Assembly (NCBI RefSeq): GCF_000246985.2
Contig: NC_022084.1
Coordinates: 1,761,224 to 1,825,223, forward strand
Direction: 5' to 3'
DNA: 64,000 nucleotides
Source: Thermococcus litoralis DSM 5473
GTDB lineage: Archaea > Methanobacteriota_B > Thermococci > Thermococcales > Thermococcaceae
In this document: positions 47,744 through 56,284 of the stretch, in pieces
How positions within the stretch are numbered: the first letter of the stretch is position 1
Layout of the letters: the number at the start of each line of letters is the position of its first letter
Notes under the pieces: model-generated
Told to the model about the DNA's origin: nothing
The model's database searches: none
What the model saw: the letters and a program-made list of their open reading frames with translations, nothing else
Translations under genes and position numbers: made by a program

Positions 47744-48179
47744 CATGGGGCTTATAGTTAAAACAATGGCGAGGGCTACGATACCTCTCATTGGGATCTT
47801 TGGAGCTTACGTGATCTCTCATGGTCACCTTACCCCCGGAGGAGGCTTTCAGGGAGGAGCAACAATTGCTGGAGCAGGGATATTGTTCCTTATAGCATTT
47901 GGTATCAATGAGGCCAAGGAAAAGATAAACAAAAGCTTATATTCTGCCCTTGAGGGGTTAGGAGGGCTAGTTTTTCTAGCAGCAGGCATGCTTGGTCTTA
48001 GTGTGGCGTTCTTTTATAATACACTATGGCACAACGGCCCAATTTTCAATGGAGAACCAGGTACACTTCTCTCAGCGGGTTACCTCCCAATAATGAACTT
48101 AGCTGTGGGCTTAAAGGTTTATACTGGACTAGTAAGTGCTGTTTTTGCAATGGCCCTTTTTAGGAGGTGGAGAAAGTGA
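47733..48179 (+). CDS. mbhF: Hydrogenase subunit MbhF (MrpB-like)
   Basis: From ATG 47733 (GGAGGG upstream) the protein has 148 residues with four helices and the MnhB motif [20 protein letters not shown]. It is part of the sodium-translocating module. The end overlaps the GTG start of mbhG. Confidence 0.92.
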   Translation: MGSDMGLIVKTMARATIPLIGIFGAYVISHGHLTPGGGFQGGATIAGAGILFLIAFGINEAKEKINKSLYSALEGLGGLVFLAAGMLGLSVAFFYNTLWHNGPIFNGEPGTLLSAGYLPIMNLAVGLKVYTGLVSAVFAMALFRRWRK

Positions 48180-48538
48180 TACCTCTCCAATTTGTTACAG
48201 CATTTTTAATGATTTTCATGGGCATTTATGCGTTCTTGTACAAAAGGAATCTCATCAAGCTAATCTTGGCTCTCAATTTAATTGATGCAGGCATACACCT
48301 CTTGCTGATAAGTCTGGGATACAGATTGGAAAACGGAGTTTTACCCACAGCACCAATTTACACCGGGTATGAAACATTAAAGGGCACTCCAATGGTTGGT
48401 CCAATACCGCAGGCTTTGGTGCTCACAAGCATAGTCATTGGAGTTTGTGTGCTTTCATTGGCAATGGCACTGACAATAAACGCCTACAGACACTACGGAA
48501 CACTTGATGTTAACAAGTTAAGGAGGTTGAGAGGATGA
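48176..48538 (+). CDS. mbhG: Hydrogenase subunit MbhG (MrpC-like)
   Basis: The 120-residue membrane protein starts at a GTG (48176) after AGGAGGTGG. It has three helices and the MnhC/NuoK pattern GIYAFLYKRNLIKLILALNLIDAG and PQALVLTSIVIGV. The tail YRHYGTLDVNKLRRLRG is typical. It overlaps mbhH by four bases. Confidence 0.92.
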   Translation: MIPLQFVTAFLMIFMGIYAFLYKRNLIKLILALNLIDAGIHLLLISLGYRLENGVLPTAPIYTGYETLKGTPMVGPIPQALVLTSIVIGVCVLSLAMALTINAYRHYGTLDVNKLRRLRG

Positions 48539-50160
48539 CGCTCCCGTTTCTGGTTATACTTCCACTATTTGGGGCATTTTCAATGCCAATAGTTAGCTTA
48601 CTTGGGAAGAAACTCAAGGAGTATTGGGCGGTTATCATCAGCGGCGCTACATTTGCAGTTGCCGCTAAAGTATTTTACACAGTATGGAGAAACAATGAAA
48701 TCCTTCTCTATACCCTTGGAAGCGATAATCCAATTGGTCGGGGAGTGAATTTCCCGATCAGGATCGTGTGGGAAGTGGACTTATTTGGGGCACTCTTAGC
48801 CTTAACAATAACTTTTGTAGGCTTTTTGGCGATAGTTTATTCTCTCGGATATATGAAGCATGACACTGGCCTAGAGAAGTACTACACGCTAGTGCTTGTT
48901 TTAGAGCTAGGAATGCTGGGAATTGTTATTACCGGGGATATTTTCAACTTCTACGTATTTTTGGAGATAATGAGCATTGCAAGCTATGCTTTAGTTGCCT
49001 TCAGAAACGACACATGGGAAGGAATTGAAGCAGGTATTAAGTATATGTTCGTTGGTTCATTGGCAAGTTCCTTTATTCTCTTGGGCATCGCCTTGCTTTA
49101 TGGTCAGTATGGAACGCTTACAATGAGCTATCTCGCCATAAAAATAGCCGAAAATCCAACACTTGTGGCAAAAGTGGCTTTGGCTTTCCTTATTGGTGGG
49201 CTGCTCTTTAAGAGTGGTGCAGTTCCGGTTCACATGTGGCTAGCTGATGCACACCCGGCAGCTCCGAGTTCAATCTCTGCAATGCTTGATGCACACCCGG
49301 CAGCTCCGAGTTCAATCTCTGCAATGCTTTCGGGATTAGTCATCAAAGCTGGTGGAGTTTACGCTATAGCAAGGATAATATTCAGCATTTTCAATCCCGG
49401 ATTGCACACATACTTGAGAACATTCAATGCTCCCGCAATCAATATGGACGTAATTGGCTGGGTTATAGTGTTCTTTGCTTGCTTAACACTTCTTGTGGGA
49501 AATGCCATGGCGGTAGTGCAGACTGACATGAAGAGGCTTTTTGCCTTCTCAAGTGTAGGTCAAATAGGATATATTTTGCTTGGAATTGGAATCGGAGTCC
49601 TCGCTTATGGCACTAGAGCAGGGGAATTAGCGCTGGCTGGAGCGATATATCACATAGTGAACCACGCATTGATAAAAGCCCTCCTCTTCCTTGTGGCGGG
49701 AGTTGTTATCCATGAAGCTGGCACAAAGAACCTTAATGAATTGAGTGGACTGGCAAAAAGAATGCCGTTGACGACGTTCTTCTTTATAATTGGAGCAGCT
49801 GCGATAATAGGTCTCCCACCGCTAAATGGGTTTGCGAGCAAGTGGATCATTTATGAAAGCTCCGCCATGTATAATCCGATCTTGGCTGCTATTGCCGTTG
49901 TTGGCACGGTGTTCTCTCTTGCAGCATATACTAAAGTGCTCTTCACGTTCTTGGGCAAAGAGAGTGAGAGAGTAAGGGGCTCAAAGGAACCAGAAAAGAG
50001 TATGTTACTTCCAATGCTGATCCTAGTGGTAGCAATAATCGTGATGGGGTTGTTTCCATGGCAAATAAGCGACAAAATAATGATACCGGCTGCGAAAATG
50101 CTTGAACAACTCAATGGTGAGTACATACTTGCTCTCTTAAAATTCATTGGAGGTGCATGA
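48535..50160 (+). CDS. mbhH: Hydrogenase antiporter-like subunit MbhH (MrpD-like), with a 14-residue tandem duplication
   Basis: The protein is 541 residues long, inflated by 14 by an exact in-frame duplication. It is the large antiporter-like subunit related to MrpD and NuoM/N. The blocks DIFNFYVFLEIMSIASYALV and MWLADAHPAAPSSISAML mark it, as do the lysine-bearing SGLVIKAGGVYA and MKRLFAFSSVGQIGY. The segment DAHPAAPSSISAML occurs twice in a row. This region is the conserved loop and helix around the key His/Lys of the proton channel, so the duplication could harm pumping. Otherwise the gene is intact. Confidence 0.9.
   Translation: MTLPFLVILPLFGAFSMPIVSLLGKKLKEYWAVIISGATFAVAAKVFYTVWRNNEILLYTLGSDNPIGRGVNFPIRIVWEVDLFGALLALTITFVGFLAIVYSLGYMKHDTGLEKYYTLVLVLELGMLGIVITGDIFNFYVFLEIMSIASYALVAFRNDTWEGIEAGIKYMFVGSLASSFILLGIALLYGQYGTLTMSYLAIKIAENPTLVAKVALAFLIGGLLFKSGAVPVHMWLADAHPAAPSSISAMLDAHPAAPSSISAMLSGLVIKAGGVYAIARIIFSIFNPGLHTYLRTFNAPAINMDVIGWVIVFFACLTLLVGNAMAVVQTDMKRLFAFSSVGQIGYILLGIGIGVLAYGTRAGELALAGAIYHIVNHALIKALLFLVAGVVIHEAGTKNLNELSGLAKRMPLTTFFFIIGAAAIIGLPPLNGFASKWIIYESSAMYNPILAAIAVVGTVFSLAAYTKVLFTFLGKESERVRGSKEPEKSMLLPMLILVVAIIVMGLFPWQISDKIMIPAAKMLEQLNGEYILALLKFIGGA
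49246..49329 (+). repeat. Exact 42-bp tandem duplication inside mbhH
   Basis: Two identical copies (49246-49287 and 49288-49329) of GATGCACACCCGGCAGCTCC followed by the same 22 further bases occur head to tail, with no mismatch. The reading frame is kept. Related antiporter subunits have one copy. It is either a recent slippage or replication duplication or an assembly artefact. Confidence 0.9.
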
Positions 50161-50161
50161 A

Positions 50162-50509
50162 ATGTTCGGTTATTGGGATGCTCTCTATTTCATTTATGCT
50201 TTCTTAATTGGCCTGGTGATTAGCTACTTACTCATGAAATGGGCGGAAAAAGTTAGCACTGGCACTAGGAGAGCAGGAGATGGGACGAAGATATACATCA
50301 GTGGTGAGGATCAGGACAAGGTTATCCCTCATTTTGAGCACCTTAGAGGTCATTTTACAGGGAGACATGTAATGTGGGGTTTGATAAGAGGAACCCACAG
50401 AATGTTTTTGGTGTTTAGAAGGGAGCACACTGGTCTTCTTACAGATTATGTTGCATACCTATTGCTCACTGTAGCAATAGTGCTTGGAGCGCTCGTCATT
50501 GGGGGGTGA
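50162..50509 (+). CDS. mbhI: Hydrogenase subunit MbhI
   Basis: From ATG 50162 (GGAGGTG upstream) the protein has 115 residues with an N-terminal helix, a polar middle (DGTKIYISGEDQDKVIPHFE) and a C-terminal helix. This is the MbhI subunit that links the antiporter module with the hydrogenase module in the Mbh structure. It is specific to the Mbh/Mbx-type complexes. Confidence 0.85.
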   Translation: MFGYWDALYFIYAFLIGLVISYLLMKWAEKVSTGTRRAGDGTKIYISGEDQDKVIPHFEHLRGHFTGRHVMWGLIRGTHRMFLVFRREHTGLLTDYVAYLLLTVAIVLGALVIGG

Positions 50510-50513
50510 AGCT

Positions 50514-50984
50514 ATGAGTGAGAGAGAAATGCTTGAGAAAAAAATTTCAAAACTCTGTAAGTATCTTGGGAGATCGCCGTGGGTGTTTCACGTTAACAGC
50601 GGTTCATGCAATGGATGTGACATTGAGATAATAGCCGCTCTCACACCTAGATACGATGCGGAGAGGTTTGGGGTAAAACTTGTTGGAACACCGAGACATG
50701 CGGATATCCTATTGGTAACCGGTCCAGTTACAGATCAAAGCCTTGAAAGGGTTAAATTGATATACGAACAAACTCCTGATCCAAAAGTTGTTGTTGCTAT
50801 AGGAGCATGCCCAACTGGTGGCAGCGTGTTTTTTGAGAGTCCCTTTACAAACGCCCCCCTAGACAAACATATCCCTGTGGACGTTTTTGTTCCGGGATGT
50901 CCACCCAGACCAGAGGCAATACTTTATGGTGTGGTTTTAGGATTAGAAAAGCTCATAAAAAAGATAGAAGGTGAGAAAGAATGA
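50514..50984 (+). CDS. mbhJ: [NiFe]-hydrogenase small subunit MbhJ
   Basis: The 156-residue group 4 small subunit resembles NuoB and carries the ligands of the proximal [4Fe-4S] cluster: GSCNGCD (C32, C35), GACPTGG (C99) and PGCPPRPEA (C129). It passes electrons to the [NiFe] site. It starts four bases after mbhI's stop with a GGGGGGTGAA site. It overlaps mbhK at the end. Confidence 0.95.
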   Translation: MSEREMLEKKISKLCKYLGRSPWVFHVNSGSCNGCDIEIIAALTPRYDAERFGVKLVGTPRHADILLVTGPVTDQSLERVKLIYEQTPDPKVVVAIGACPTGGSVFFESPFTNAPLDKHIPVDVFVPGCPPRPEAILYGVVLGLEKLIKKIEGEKE

Positions 50985-51502
50985 CTCCTGAAGAGTTCTT
51001 AGAGATAATTTTAACAAAATTCCCTAATGCTGAGGGAGAAGTTCGTGAAAACAAACTTCCCCATCCAAGAAAGAGGGTTTGGATAAACGTCGGAAGAGAG
51101 AACTTTAAAGGCCTTATGAAGCTTATCAAGGAAATTGATCCTAAAGCACAGTTTTCCATAATAATAGCTAGGGATGGAGGAGATTACTTAGAGGCTAAAT
51201 ATCATCTCGAACTATTTTACGAGCAGACTCCTAGTATTTCTCTTATAGTTGGAACTAAATGCCCCAAAGATGACCCAAAACTTCCCACTGTTACAGATGT
51301 GTTTCCAAGTGCACTTCCCTATGAAAGAGAAGTTCAAGAGTTTTTGGGATTGTTCTTTGAGGGGATACCCGATCCAAGAAAGCTGTTTTTACCAGAAGAC
51401 TTTCCAGAGGGCGTTTATCCTTTAAGAAAAGATGAGAAAGGTATCAGCAGTGAAATGATAAAGAACGCAGGTCATCCTTACAAAATGAAAAAGGAGGGTT
51501 AA
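50981..51502 (+). CDS. mbhK: Hydrogenase subunit MbhK (NuoC-like)
   Basis: The 173-residue protein belongs to the 30-kDa subunit family. The conserved C-terminal block contains PYEREVQEFLGLFFEGIPDPR and LPEDFPEGVYPLRKD. The N-terminus is the alpha/beta NuoC fold. It docks the large and small subunits. The end lies two bases before mbhL. Confidence 0.92.
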   Translation: MTPEEFLEIILTKFPNAEGEVRENKLPHPRKRVWINVGRENFKGLMKLIKEIDPKAQFSIIIARDGGDYLEAKYHLELFYEQTPSISLIVGTKCPKDDPKLPTVTDVFPSALPYEREVQEFLGLFFEGIPDPRKLFLPEDFPEGVYPLRKDEKGISSEMIKNAGHPYKMKKEG

Positions 51503-51504
51503 AA

Positions 51505-52797
51505 ATGGAGAATAGAGTTGAATATTGGGTTAAAATCCCAATTGGTCCCATTCACCCAGCACTTGAAGAACCTGAAAAGTTCATCATTACCCTTGATGGA
51601 GAGAGAATAGTAAATGTTGATGTAAGACTGGGATATAACTTGAGAGGACTAGAATGGATTGGCATGAGAAGGAATTACATCCAGATACTTTACCTTGCTG
51701 AAAGAATGTGTGGGATATGTTCCTTTTCTCACAACTATACGTATTCTAGGGCAGTCGAAGAAATGGCGGGGATAGAGGTACCAGAGAGAGCCGAATACAT
51801 AAGGGTGATAATAGGAGAATTGGAAAGAATCCACTCTCATTTGCTCAATCTTGGAGTTGTAGGGCATGCTATAGGTTATGACACTGTCCTTCACCTAAGC
51901 TGGCTTGCCAGGGAGAAGGTTATGGATCTCCTAGAGGCAATAGGGGGGAACAGGGTAAACTATTCTATGAACACAATTGGAGGCGTGAGGAGGGATATAG
52001 AGGATAAGCACAAAAGGGCGATTCTGGAGATGATAAAATACTACCGCGAAGAAGTCATGCCAAAGATTGAGGAGATATTCCTCTATGATCCAACTGTTGA
52101 AGCTAGACTTAGGGATGCTGGAGTTATACCAAAGAGAATAGCCATTGAGTACAGCGCTCAAGGTCCAACAGCAAGGGGAAGTGGCGTTGAAAAGGACGTT
52201 AGGTACAATGAGCAGCTGGGAGTTTATCCAGACTTGGGAGTTAAACCAATAACTCCAAAGGAATTCACGGGAGTTGTCAAGGGGGACGTGTTTGATAGGA
52301 TGGTCGTCAGAATTGGAGAACTGTGGCAGAGTATGGAGCTCATAGAGAGGGCTTTGGATCAAATGCCAGAGGGAAAAATAAAGGCATTTCCGAAGGATAA
52401 CGTAGCTTTGATCCGGCTTAAAAAAGCGGAAGGAGAGGGCATCGGTAGGTATGAGGCTCCAAGAGGGGAGCTCATCCACTATGTGATGGCCAACCCTGGA
52501 AGTGAGATTCCAGAAAGGTGGAAAATGAGAGAACCCACTTTTCCAAACCTCTTTGCGGTTGCGAGAGCACTAGTAGGAGAACAGCTTGCTGATGTGCCGG
52601 TTGCAATAGCGTCAATAGATCCCTGCTTGAGCTGTACAGATAGAGTAGCCGTTATAGATGCCAAAACCGGCAAGAAAAAAGTTCTTACAGAAAAAGATCT
52701 TCTCAAGGCTTCAATTGAGAAAACAAGAGAAATAAATCCCAACATAAAGGCAAAACCAGAACCTGTTGGGGGTTCTTGTGGGGGTGTTAGGCTATGA
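51505..52797 (+). CDS. mbhL: [NiFe]-hydrogenase large subunit MbhL
   Basis: The 430-residue catalytic subunit binds the Ni-Fe centre through two CxxC motifs, RMCGICSFSH (C69, C72) and DPCLSCTDR (C374, C377). Both are complete, so it should be an active hydrogenase rather than the sulfane reductase MbxL or a NuoD. The Mbh type is supported by MENRVEYWVKIPIGPIHPAL and ELERIHSHLLNLGVVGHAIG. Electrons from ferredoxin reduce protons here. Confidence 0.96.
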   Translation: MENRVEYWVKIPIGPIHPALEEPEKFIITLDGERIVNVDVRLGYNLRGLEWIGMRRNYIQILYLAERMCGICSFSHNYTYSRAVEEMAGIEVPERAEYIRVIIGELERIHSHLLNLGVVGHAIGYDTVLHLSWLAREKVMDLLEAIGGNRVNYSMNTIGGVRRDIEDKHKRAILEMIKYYREEVMPKIEEIFLYDPTVEARLRDAGVIPKRIAIEYSAQGPTARGSGVEKDVRYNEQLGVYPDLGVKPITPKEFTGVVKGDVFDRMVVRIGELWQSMELIERALDQMPEGKIKAFPKDNVALIRLKKAEGEGIGRYEAPRGELIHYVMANPGSEIPERWKMREPTFPNLFAVARALVGEQLADVPVAIASIDPCLSCTDRVAVIDAKTGKKKVLTEKDLLKASIEKTREINPNIKAKPEPVGGSCGGVRL

Positions 52798-53783
52798 ATA
52801 TCGTTTATTCAACTATAGGGTTAATAGCGATTTACCTTTACGTCTCCGCCGCTTCTCTCCTTTGGGAAGGAATGGATAGAAAGCTCGTTGCTAGAATGCA
52901 GAGAAGAATGGGTCCTCCTATACTCCAACCGTTCTATGACTTCCTAAAGCTGGTAAGTAAAGAGTCAATAATCCCAAGAGACGCCAACAAACTCTTTGAA
53001 ATCGCTCCGGTATTAGCTTTAGCATCTTCAATAGCTCTATTGGCTTACACTCCTCTTGGATTTGAGCCACTCTTAGCAACGAAGGGTGACGTGATAGTCT
53101 TCATTTATCTACTTGGTCTCATAGCTTTCATAAGAGTAATCGGTGCCGTTAGCTCAGGTTCCCCATATGCACAAATAGGGGCTCAGAGAGAGATAATTAT
53201 GCTTGCTTCCAGGGAAGTGCCTATGATGTTAGGGCTCTTTGCAATACTCTGGCGCTTAAGCAAACTCGGAGTTGAAAAACCCTTTAGCCTGGGAACATTT
53301 TATCAGTACAACATCTGGGAAATTGGTACTCCTTTGGCAGTTGTTGGCACATTTGTTCTCCTTCTAGTGTTCCTGCTCTGGCTTGCAAGTGAGATTGAAG
53401 TTGGTTACTTCAACATTCCGGAGGCAGAAACGGAAGTAGCAGAAGGCCCCATGGCGGAATACAGCGGAAGACATTTGGCATTATTCAAGCTAAGCAATGC
53501 TCTAAAAGAATTCGCGAGTGCCAGTTTGGTTGTGGCTATCTTTTTCCCATGGGGTATAAGCGGATACATCGGTTTAACCGGTATTGCAGCAATGGTTCTT
53601 GACTTAGTATTCCATACGCTTAAAGTCTTTGCAGTGCTTTTTGTTAGTATGAGCGTATTTAGAGCTATAACCGGAAGACTCAGGATTACCCAGGCAGTTG
53701 GCATGTTTTGGAGCAGGATACTTCCAATGAGTCTAATAGGCGTATTGCTGTTGGTCATAGACGTTCTGGGGGTGATTGCATGA
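52794..53783 (+). CDS. mbhM: Hydrogenase membrane anchor MbhM (NuoH-like)
   Basis: The 329-residue membrane protein is a NuoH/HyfC homologue with about eight helices. Conserved loops include RRMGPPILQPFYDFLKL, GAQREIIMLASREVPM and NIPEAETEVAEGPMAEYSG. It anchors the hydrogenase module and couples redox to ion translocation. The start overlaps mbhL, and the stop overlaps the mbhN ATG. Confidence 0.94.
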   Translation: MNIVYSTIGLIAIYLYVSAASLLWEGMDRKLVARMQRRMGPPILQPFYDFLKLVSKESIIPRDANKLFEIAPVLALASSIALLAYTPLGFEPLLATKGDVIVFIYLLGLIAFIRVIGAVSSGSPYAQIGAQREIIMLASREVPMMLGLFAILWRLSKLGVEKPFSLGTFYQYNIWEIGTPLAVVGTFVLLLVFLLWLASEIEVGYFNIPEAETEVAEGPMAEYSGRHLALFKLSNALKEFASASLVVAIFFPWGISGYIGLTGIAAMVLDLVFHTLKVFAVLFVSMSVFRAITGRLRITQAVGMFWSRILPMSLIGVLLLVIDVLGVIA

Positions 53784-54349
53784 AGATTCCCCCAACTCTC
53801 TCCGTAGTTTTAAGCAACCTCTTCAAAAAGCCTGCAACAAACCCATTTCCTCAGAGTGATCCAGTTCCAACTCCAGAGGGATTTAGGGGGAAACTAATTT
53901 ATCACGTGGATAAGTGTATAGGCTGTAAGCTCTGTATCACCGTTTGCCCAGCAGGAGTGTTTGAATATGTGCCGGAACTCAAAAAGGTGACCCTCTGGCT
54001 GGGAAGATGTGTCTTTTGCCAGCAGTGTGTCGACGTCTGTCCGGTAAATGCACTAGAGATGAGCAATGAGTTTCTCTTGGCTACTTACGATAAATACGAC
54101 GATAACCTCAGATGGCTCAAAAATGAGGAAATTGAAGAAATGCTTGCCAAACAGGGAGGAAAAACAAAGAAGTATCGCATAATTGCGGAGAAATGTAAGG
54201 GATGTACACTATGTGCCAGAAACTGTCCTCAAAATGCTATTGAAGGGTCTCCCGGGAAAGTGCATAAAATCGACCCCAACAAGTGTGTTGGATGCGGGAT
54301 ATGTGCAACGGTATGTCGCTTTGGTGCAATAGAAGAATACGAAGAGTGA
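53780..54349 (+). CDS. mbhN: Hydrogenase ferredoxin-like subunit MbhN with an extra C-terminal 2x[4Fe-4S] domain
   Basis: The 189-residue protein starts at ATG 53780 (MKIPPTLSVVLSNLFKKPAT). The first 125 residues match MbhN (NuoI-like), with two [4Fe-4S] motifs (C46-C49-C52-C56 and C77-C80-C83-C87). A second bacterial-ferredoxin domain is attached (C139-C142-C145-C149 and C169-C172-C175-C179; KYRIIAEKCKGCTLCARNCP). The extension resembles the C-termini of NuoF/HydB-type proteins. Standard MbhN is shorter and lacks it, so this subunit may carry four clusters. A T-rich terminator follows. Confidence 0.88.
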   Translation: MKIPPTLSVVLSNLFKKPATNPFPQSDPVPTPEGFRGKLIYHVDKCIGCKLCITVCPAGVFEYVPELKKVTLWLGRCVFCQQCVDVCPVNALEMSNEFLLATYDKYDDNLRWLKNEEIEEMLAKQGGKTKKYRIIAEKCKGCTLCARNCPQNAIEGSPGKVHKIDPNKCVGCGICATVCRFGAIEEYEE

Positions 54350-54351
54350 AC

Positions 54352-54378
54352 GTTATCTCTTTTTTCTGTTACTTTTAT
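54352..54378 (+). terminator. T-rich terminator after mbh operon 1
   Basis: Just after the mbhN stop the coding strand has TCTTTTTTCTG and further T-rich runs. No strong hairpin is seen, in line with archaeal termination. The next operon has its own promoter. Confidence 0.45.
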
Positions 54379-54517
54379 GGTTTTTAGCTGAAAATTATGT
54401 CCATTTATTGCCATAACTCTCAGATTTTTAACATCACTGAACTTTTTTGAACATTTTTGTATTTTCATGTTCTATTTTATGTAAAGCTTTGTTACCTTTA
54501 TATTTGTCAAATTACAT

Positions 54518-54534
54518 GTTTTTAACCTTTTGTT
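54518..54534 (+). promoter_or_regulatory. Perfect extended SurR site (GTTn3AACn5GTT) upstream of mbh operon 2
   Basis: GTTTTTAACCTTTTGTT fits the extended SurR consensus GTTn3AACn5GTT exactly. It is directly followed by a TATA-like AAACGTATTTAATGG (54538-54552). SurR is known from Pyrococcus furiosus as activator of hydrogenases and repressor of sulfur genes. The operon would therefore be sulfur-responsive. Confidence 0.7.
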
Positions 54535-54630
54535 AAAGAAACGTATTTAATGGATTTTGGACAAGCAGATAATGGAGATAGTTTGAAATATGCTCTTAAA
54601 AGGTTTAAAACCTAAAGTTGAGGTGGGAGA

Positions 54631-55134
54631 ATGCCCTTTACGACATCTTTCCTATGGTCGTTGATTGTGTACCTGATCTTAACAGCAGGTTCCGGTAGTG
54701 TTTTACTATGGAGTCCGGCAGAGCTAGTGGCGGGAATTGTAATAGCGGCTCTCATAGGCTACGCAACGAGAAACATAATGGACGAAAGACTTGATTATTT
54801 CTTTAATCCAAAACGATGGGTACTTTTTCTGATTTATGCAGTAGGACCGTTCTTTTATGCCATGGCAAAGGCAAACCTTGACGTTGCTTACAGAGTTATA
54901 ACAGGAAAGATAAGGCCAGGAATAGTGAAAATATCCCCGGGATTAACTAAAGATGAAAGCAGGACTCTTCTTGCAAATTCAATAACCCTCACTCCTGGAA
55001 CGTTTACTTTGGAAATTGACGATGAAGGGAACCTATACGTGCACTGGATTAACGTTCCGCCTGGAAAAGAAAAGCCAACTCCCGAAGAACTTTGTGGATA
55101 CTTACCAAAATGGGCAAGGAGGATTGCGGAATGA
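54631..55134 (+). CDS. Second hydrogenase, MbhA-like subunit (MrpE)
   Basis: The 167-residue membrane protein is a paralogue of the product at 46062. It shares KANLDVAYRVITGKIRPGIV and NSITLTPGTFTLE. It starts the second 14-gene operon after GAGGTGGGAG. The gene order 54631-62651 repeats that of operon 1 exactly. Confidence 0.92.
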   Translation: MPFTTSFLWSLIVYLILTAGSGSVLLWSPAELVAGIVIAALIGYATRNIMDERLDYFFNPKRWVLFLIYAVGPFFYAMAKANLDVAYRVITGKIRPGIVKISPGLTKDESRTLLANSITLTPGTFTLEIDDEGNLYVHWINVPPGKEKPTPEELCGYLPKWARRIAE

Positions 55135-55406
55135 CGCCTGAAAGTTTGTTTATGGGGGCAATGATACTGCTCTTCCTTTCAGCCACATTAACGATGATAA
55201 GAATGCTACTTGGCCCAACAATTCCTGACAGGGTTGTGGCGTTGGATGCCTTAACAACCACGACTGCCGGTGCTATGGTTCTATATGGGGTAATTACGGA
55301 GCAAGCGGTGATTATCGATGTTGCACTTGTTTATGCTGTTCTTAGCTATATCGCAACTCTGTATATAGCGAGGTACTTAGTAAAGAGAAGGGTGGGATTG
55401 GCATGA
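55131..55406 (+). CDS. Second hydrogenase, MbhB-like subunit (MrpF)
   Basis: The 91-residue membrane protein has the MnhF pattern GPTIPDRVVALDALTT and IIDVALVYAVLSYIATLY. ATG 55131 overlaps the previous stop; an in-frame ATG upstream at 55092 would only extend into the previous gene. It is paralogous to 46559-46822. Confidence 0.92.
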   Translation: MTPESLFMGAMILLFLSATLTMIRMLLGPTIPDRVVALDALTTTTAGAMVLYGVITEQAVIIDVALVYAVLSYIATLYIARYLVKRRVGLA

Positions 55407-55759
55407 TAGAAGGAGTTTTGGCGATACTCCTTGCAATTGGAGTTGGATTTAATCTATTGGCCAGCGTTGGAATATTGAGGTTTCCAGACGTTTACACAAG
55501 GATCCACGCTTCGACAAAATGCACTACCTTTGGAACGATTTTTATAGTCCTAGCAACGATAGTGTACTCAATTTACAGGTGGCTTCCAAACCATGACGCA
55601 AGGTGGATTACAATAGGAATCCACTCAGCACTTGTGGTGATCTTCTTAGTACTAACAAACCCAGTTGGAGCCCATGCAATTGGTAGAGCAGCTAGAAAAT
55701 CTGGGATAAGACCTTATGGTGCCGTAATAGATGAACTGGAGGGATACTATGAACTTTGA
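55403..55759 (+). CDS. Second hydrogenase, MbhC-like subunit (MrpG)
   Basis: The 118-residue membrane protein shows the MnhG motifs RFPDVYTRIHASTKCTTFGT and LTNPVGAHAIGRAA. It is paralogous to 46819-47184. It overlaps both neighbours. Confidence 0.92.
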   Translation: MIEGVLAILLAIGVGFNLLASVGILRFPDVYTRIHASTKCTTFGTIFIVLATIVYSIYRWLPNHDARWITIGIHSALVVIFLVLTNPVGAHAIGRAARKSGIRPYGAVIDELEGYYEL

Positions 55760-56012
55760 AAACTTTTTCTGGATTCTGCAAATCTTCATTGCAATCGGCT
55801 TAATAGGAAGCTCAATAGCTGCCATTAGGTTCAAGAACTTAATTGCTGCTGTAATAGCAATGGCAGTCTTTAGCCTAGCTCTTTCCGTGGAGTTCTACGT
55901 TCTACAGGCTCCAGATGTTGCTATAGCAGAAGCAGGTGTTGGAGCCGGACTTACAACAGCAATGTACCTTCTCGCTATCAGGAACACCACCGATGAGGAG
56001 GTGGTAGAATGA
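55749..56012 (+). CDS. Second hydrogenase, MbhD-like subunit
   Basis: From ATG 55749 the protein has 87 residues with three helices and [20 protein letters not shown], the MbhD signature. The start lies within the last codons of the MbhC-like gene (GGAGGGATACT upstream). It forms part of the sodium module. Confidence 0.9.
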   Translation: MNFENFFWILQIFIAIGLIGSSIAAIRFKNLIAAVIAMAVFSLALSVEFYVLQAPDVAIAEAGVGAGLTTAMYLLAIRNTTDEEVVE

Positions 56013-56284
56013 GAAGAGCACTCGGATTATTTGCCTTCTTATCGTTCGTAATCTTCCTTCTGGCTGCAGCTATAAGCTTGAGACCTTTTGGAGAACCTCC
56101 TCATGCGGAGATGGACACTTACTTCATAGAGCATGCCCAAGAAGAAGCCTCTGCAAACAACGTTGTTACGAGTGTTGTATTTGACTACAGAGGTTTTGAT
56201 ACTCTGGGAGAGGCAACAGTCCTTTTCACCGCAGTTTCTGGCGTTCTAATGGCATTAAGACACTACGGAGGGAAGGAGAAATGA
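56009..56284 (+). CDS. Second hydrogenase, MbhE-like subunit
   Basis: The 91-residue protein has an N-terminal helix, a polar loop ([16 protein letters not shown]) and [18 protein letters not shown], as in MbhE. The ends overlap the flanking genes by four bases. Confidence 0.9.
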   Translation: MRRALGLFAFLSFVIFLLAAAISLRPFGEPPHAEMDTYFIEHAQEEASANNVVTSVVFDYRGFDTLGEATVLFTAVSGVLMALRHYGGKEK

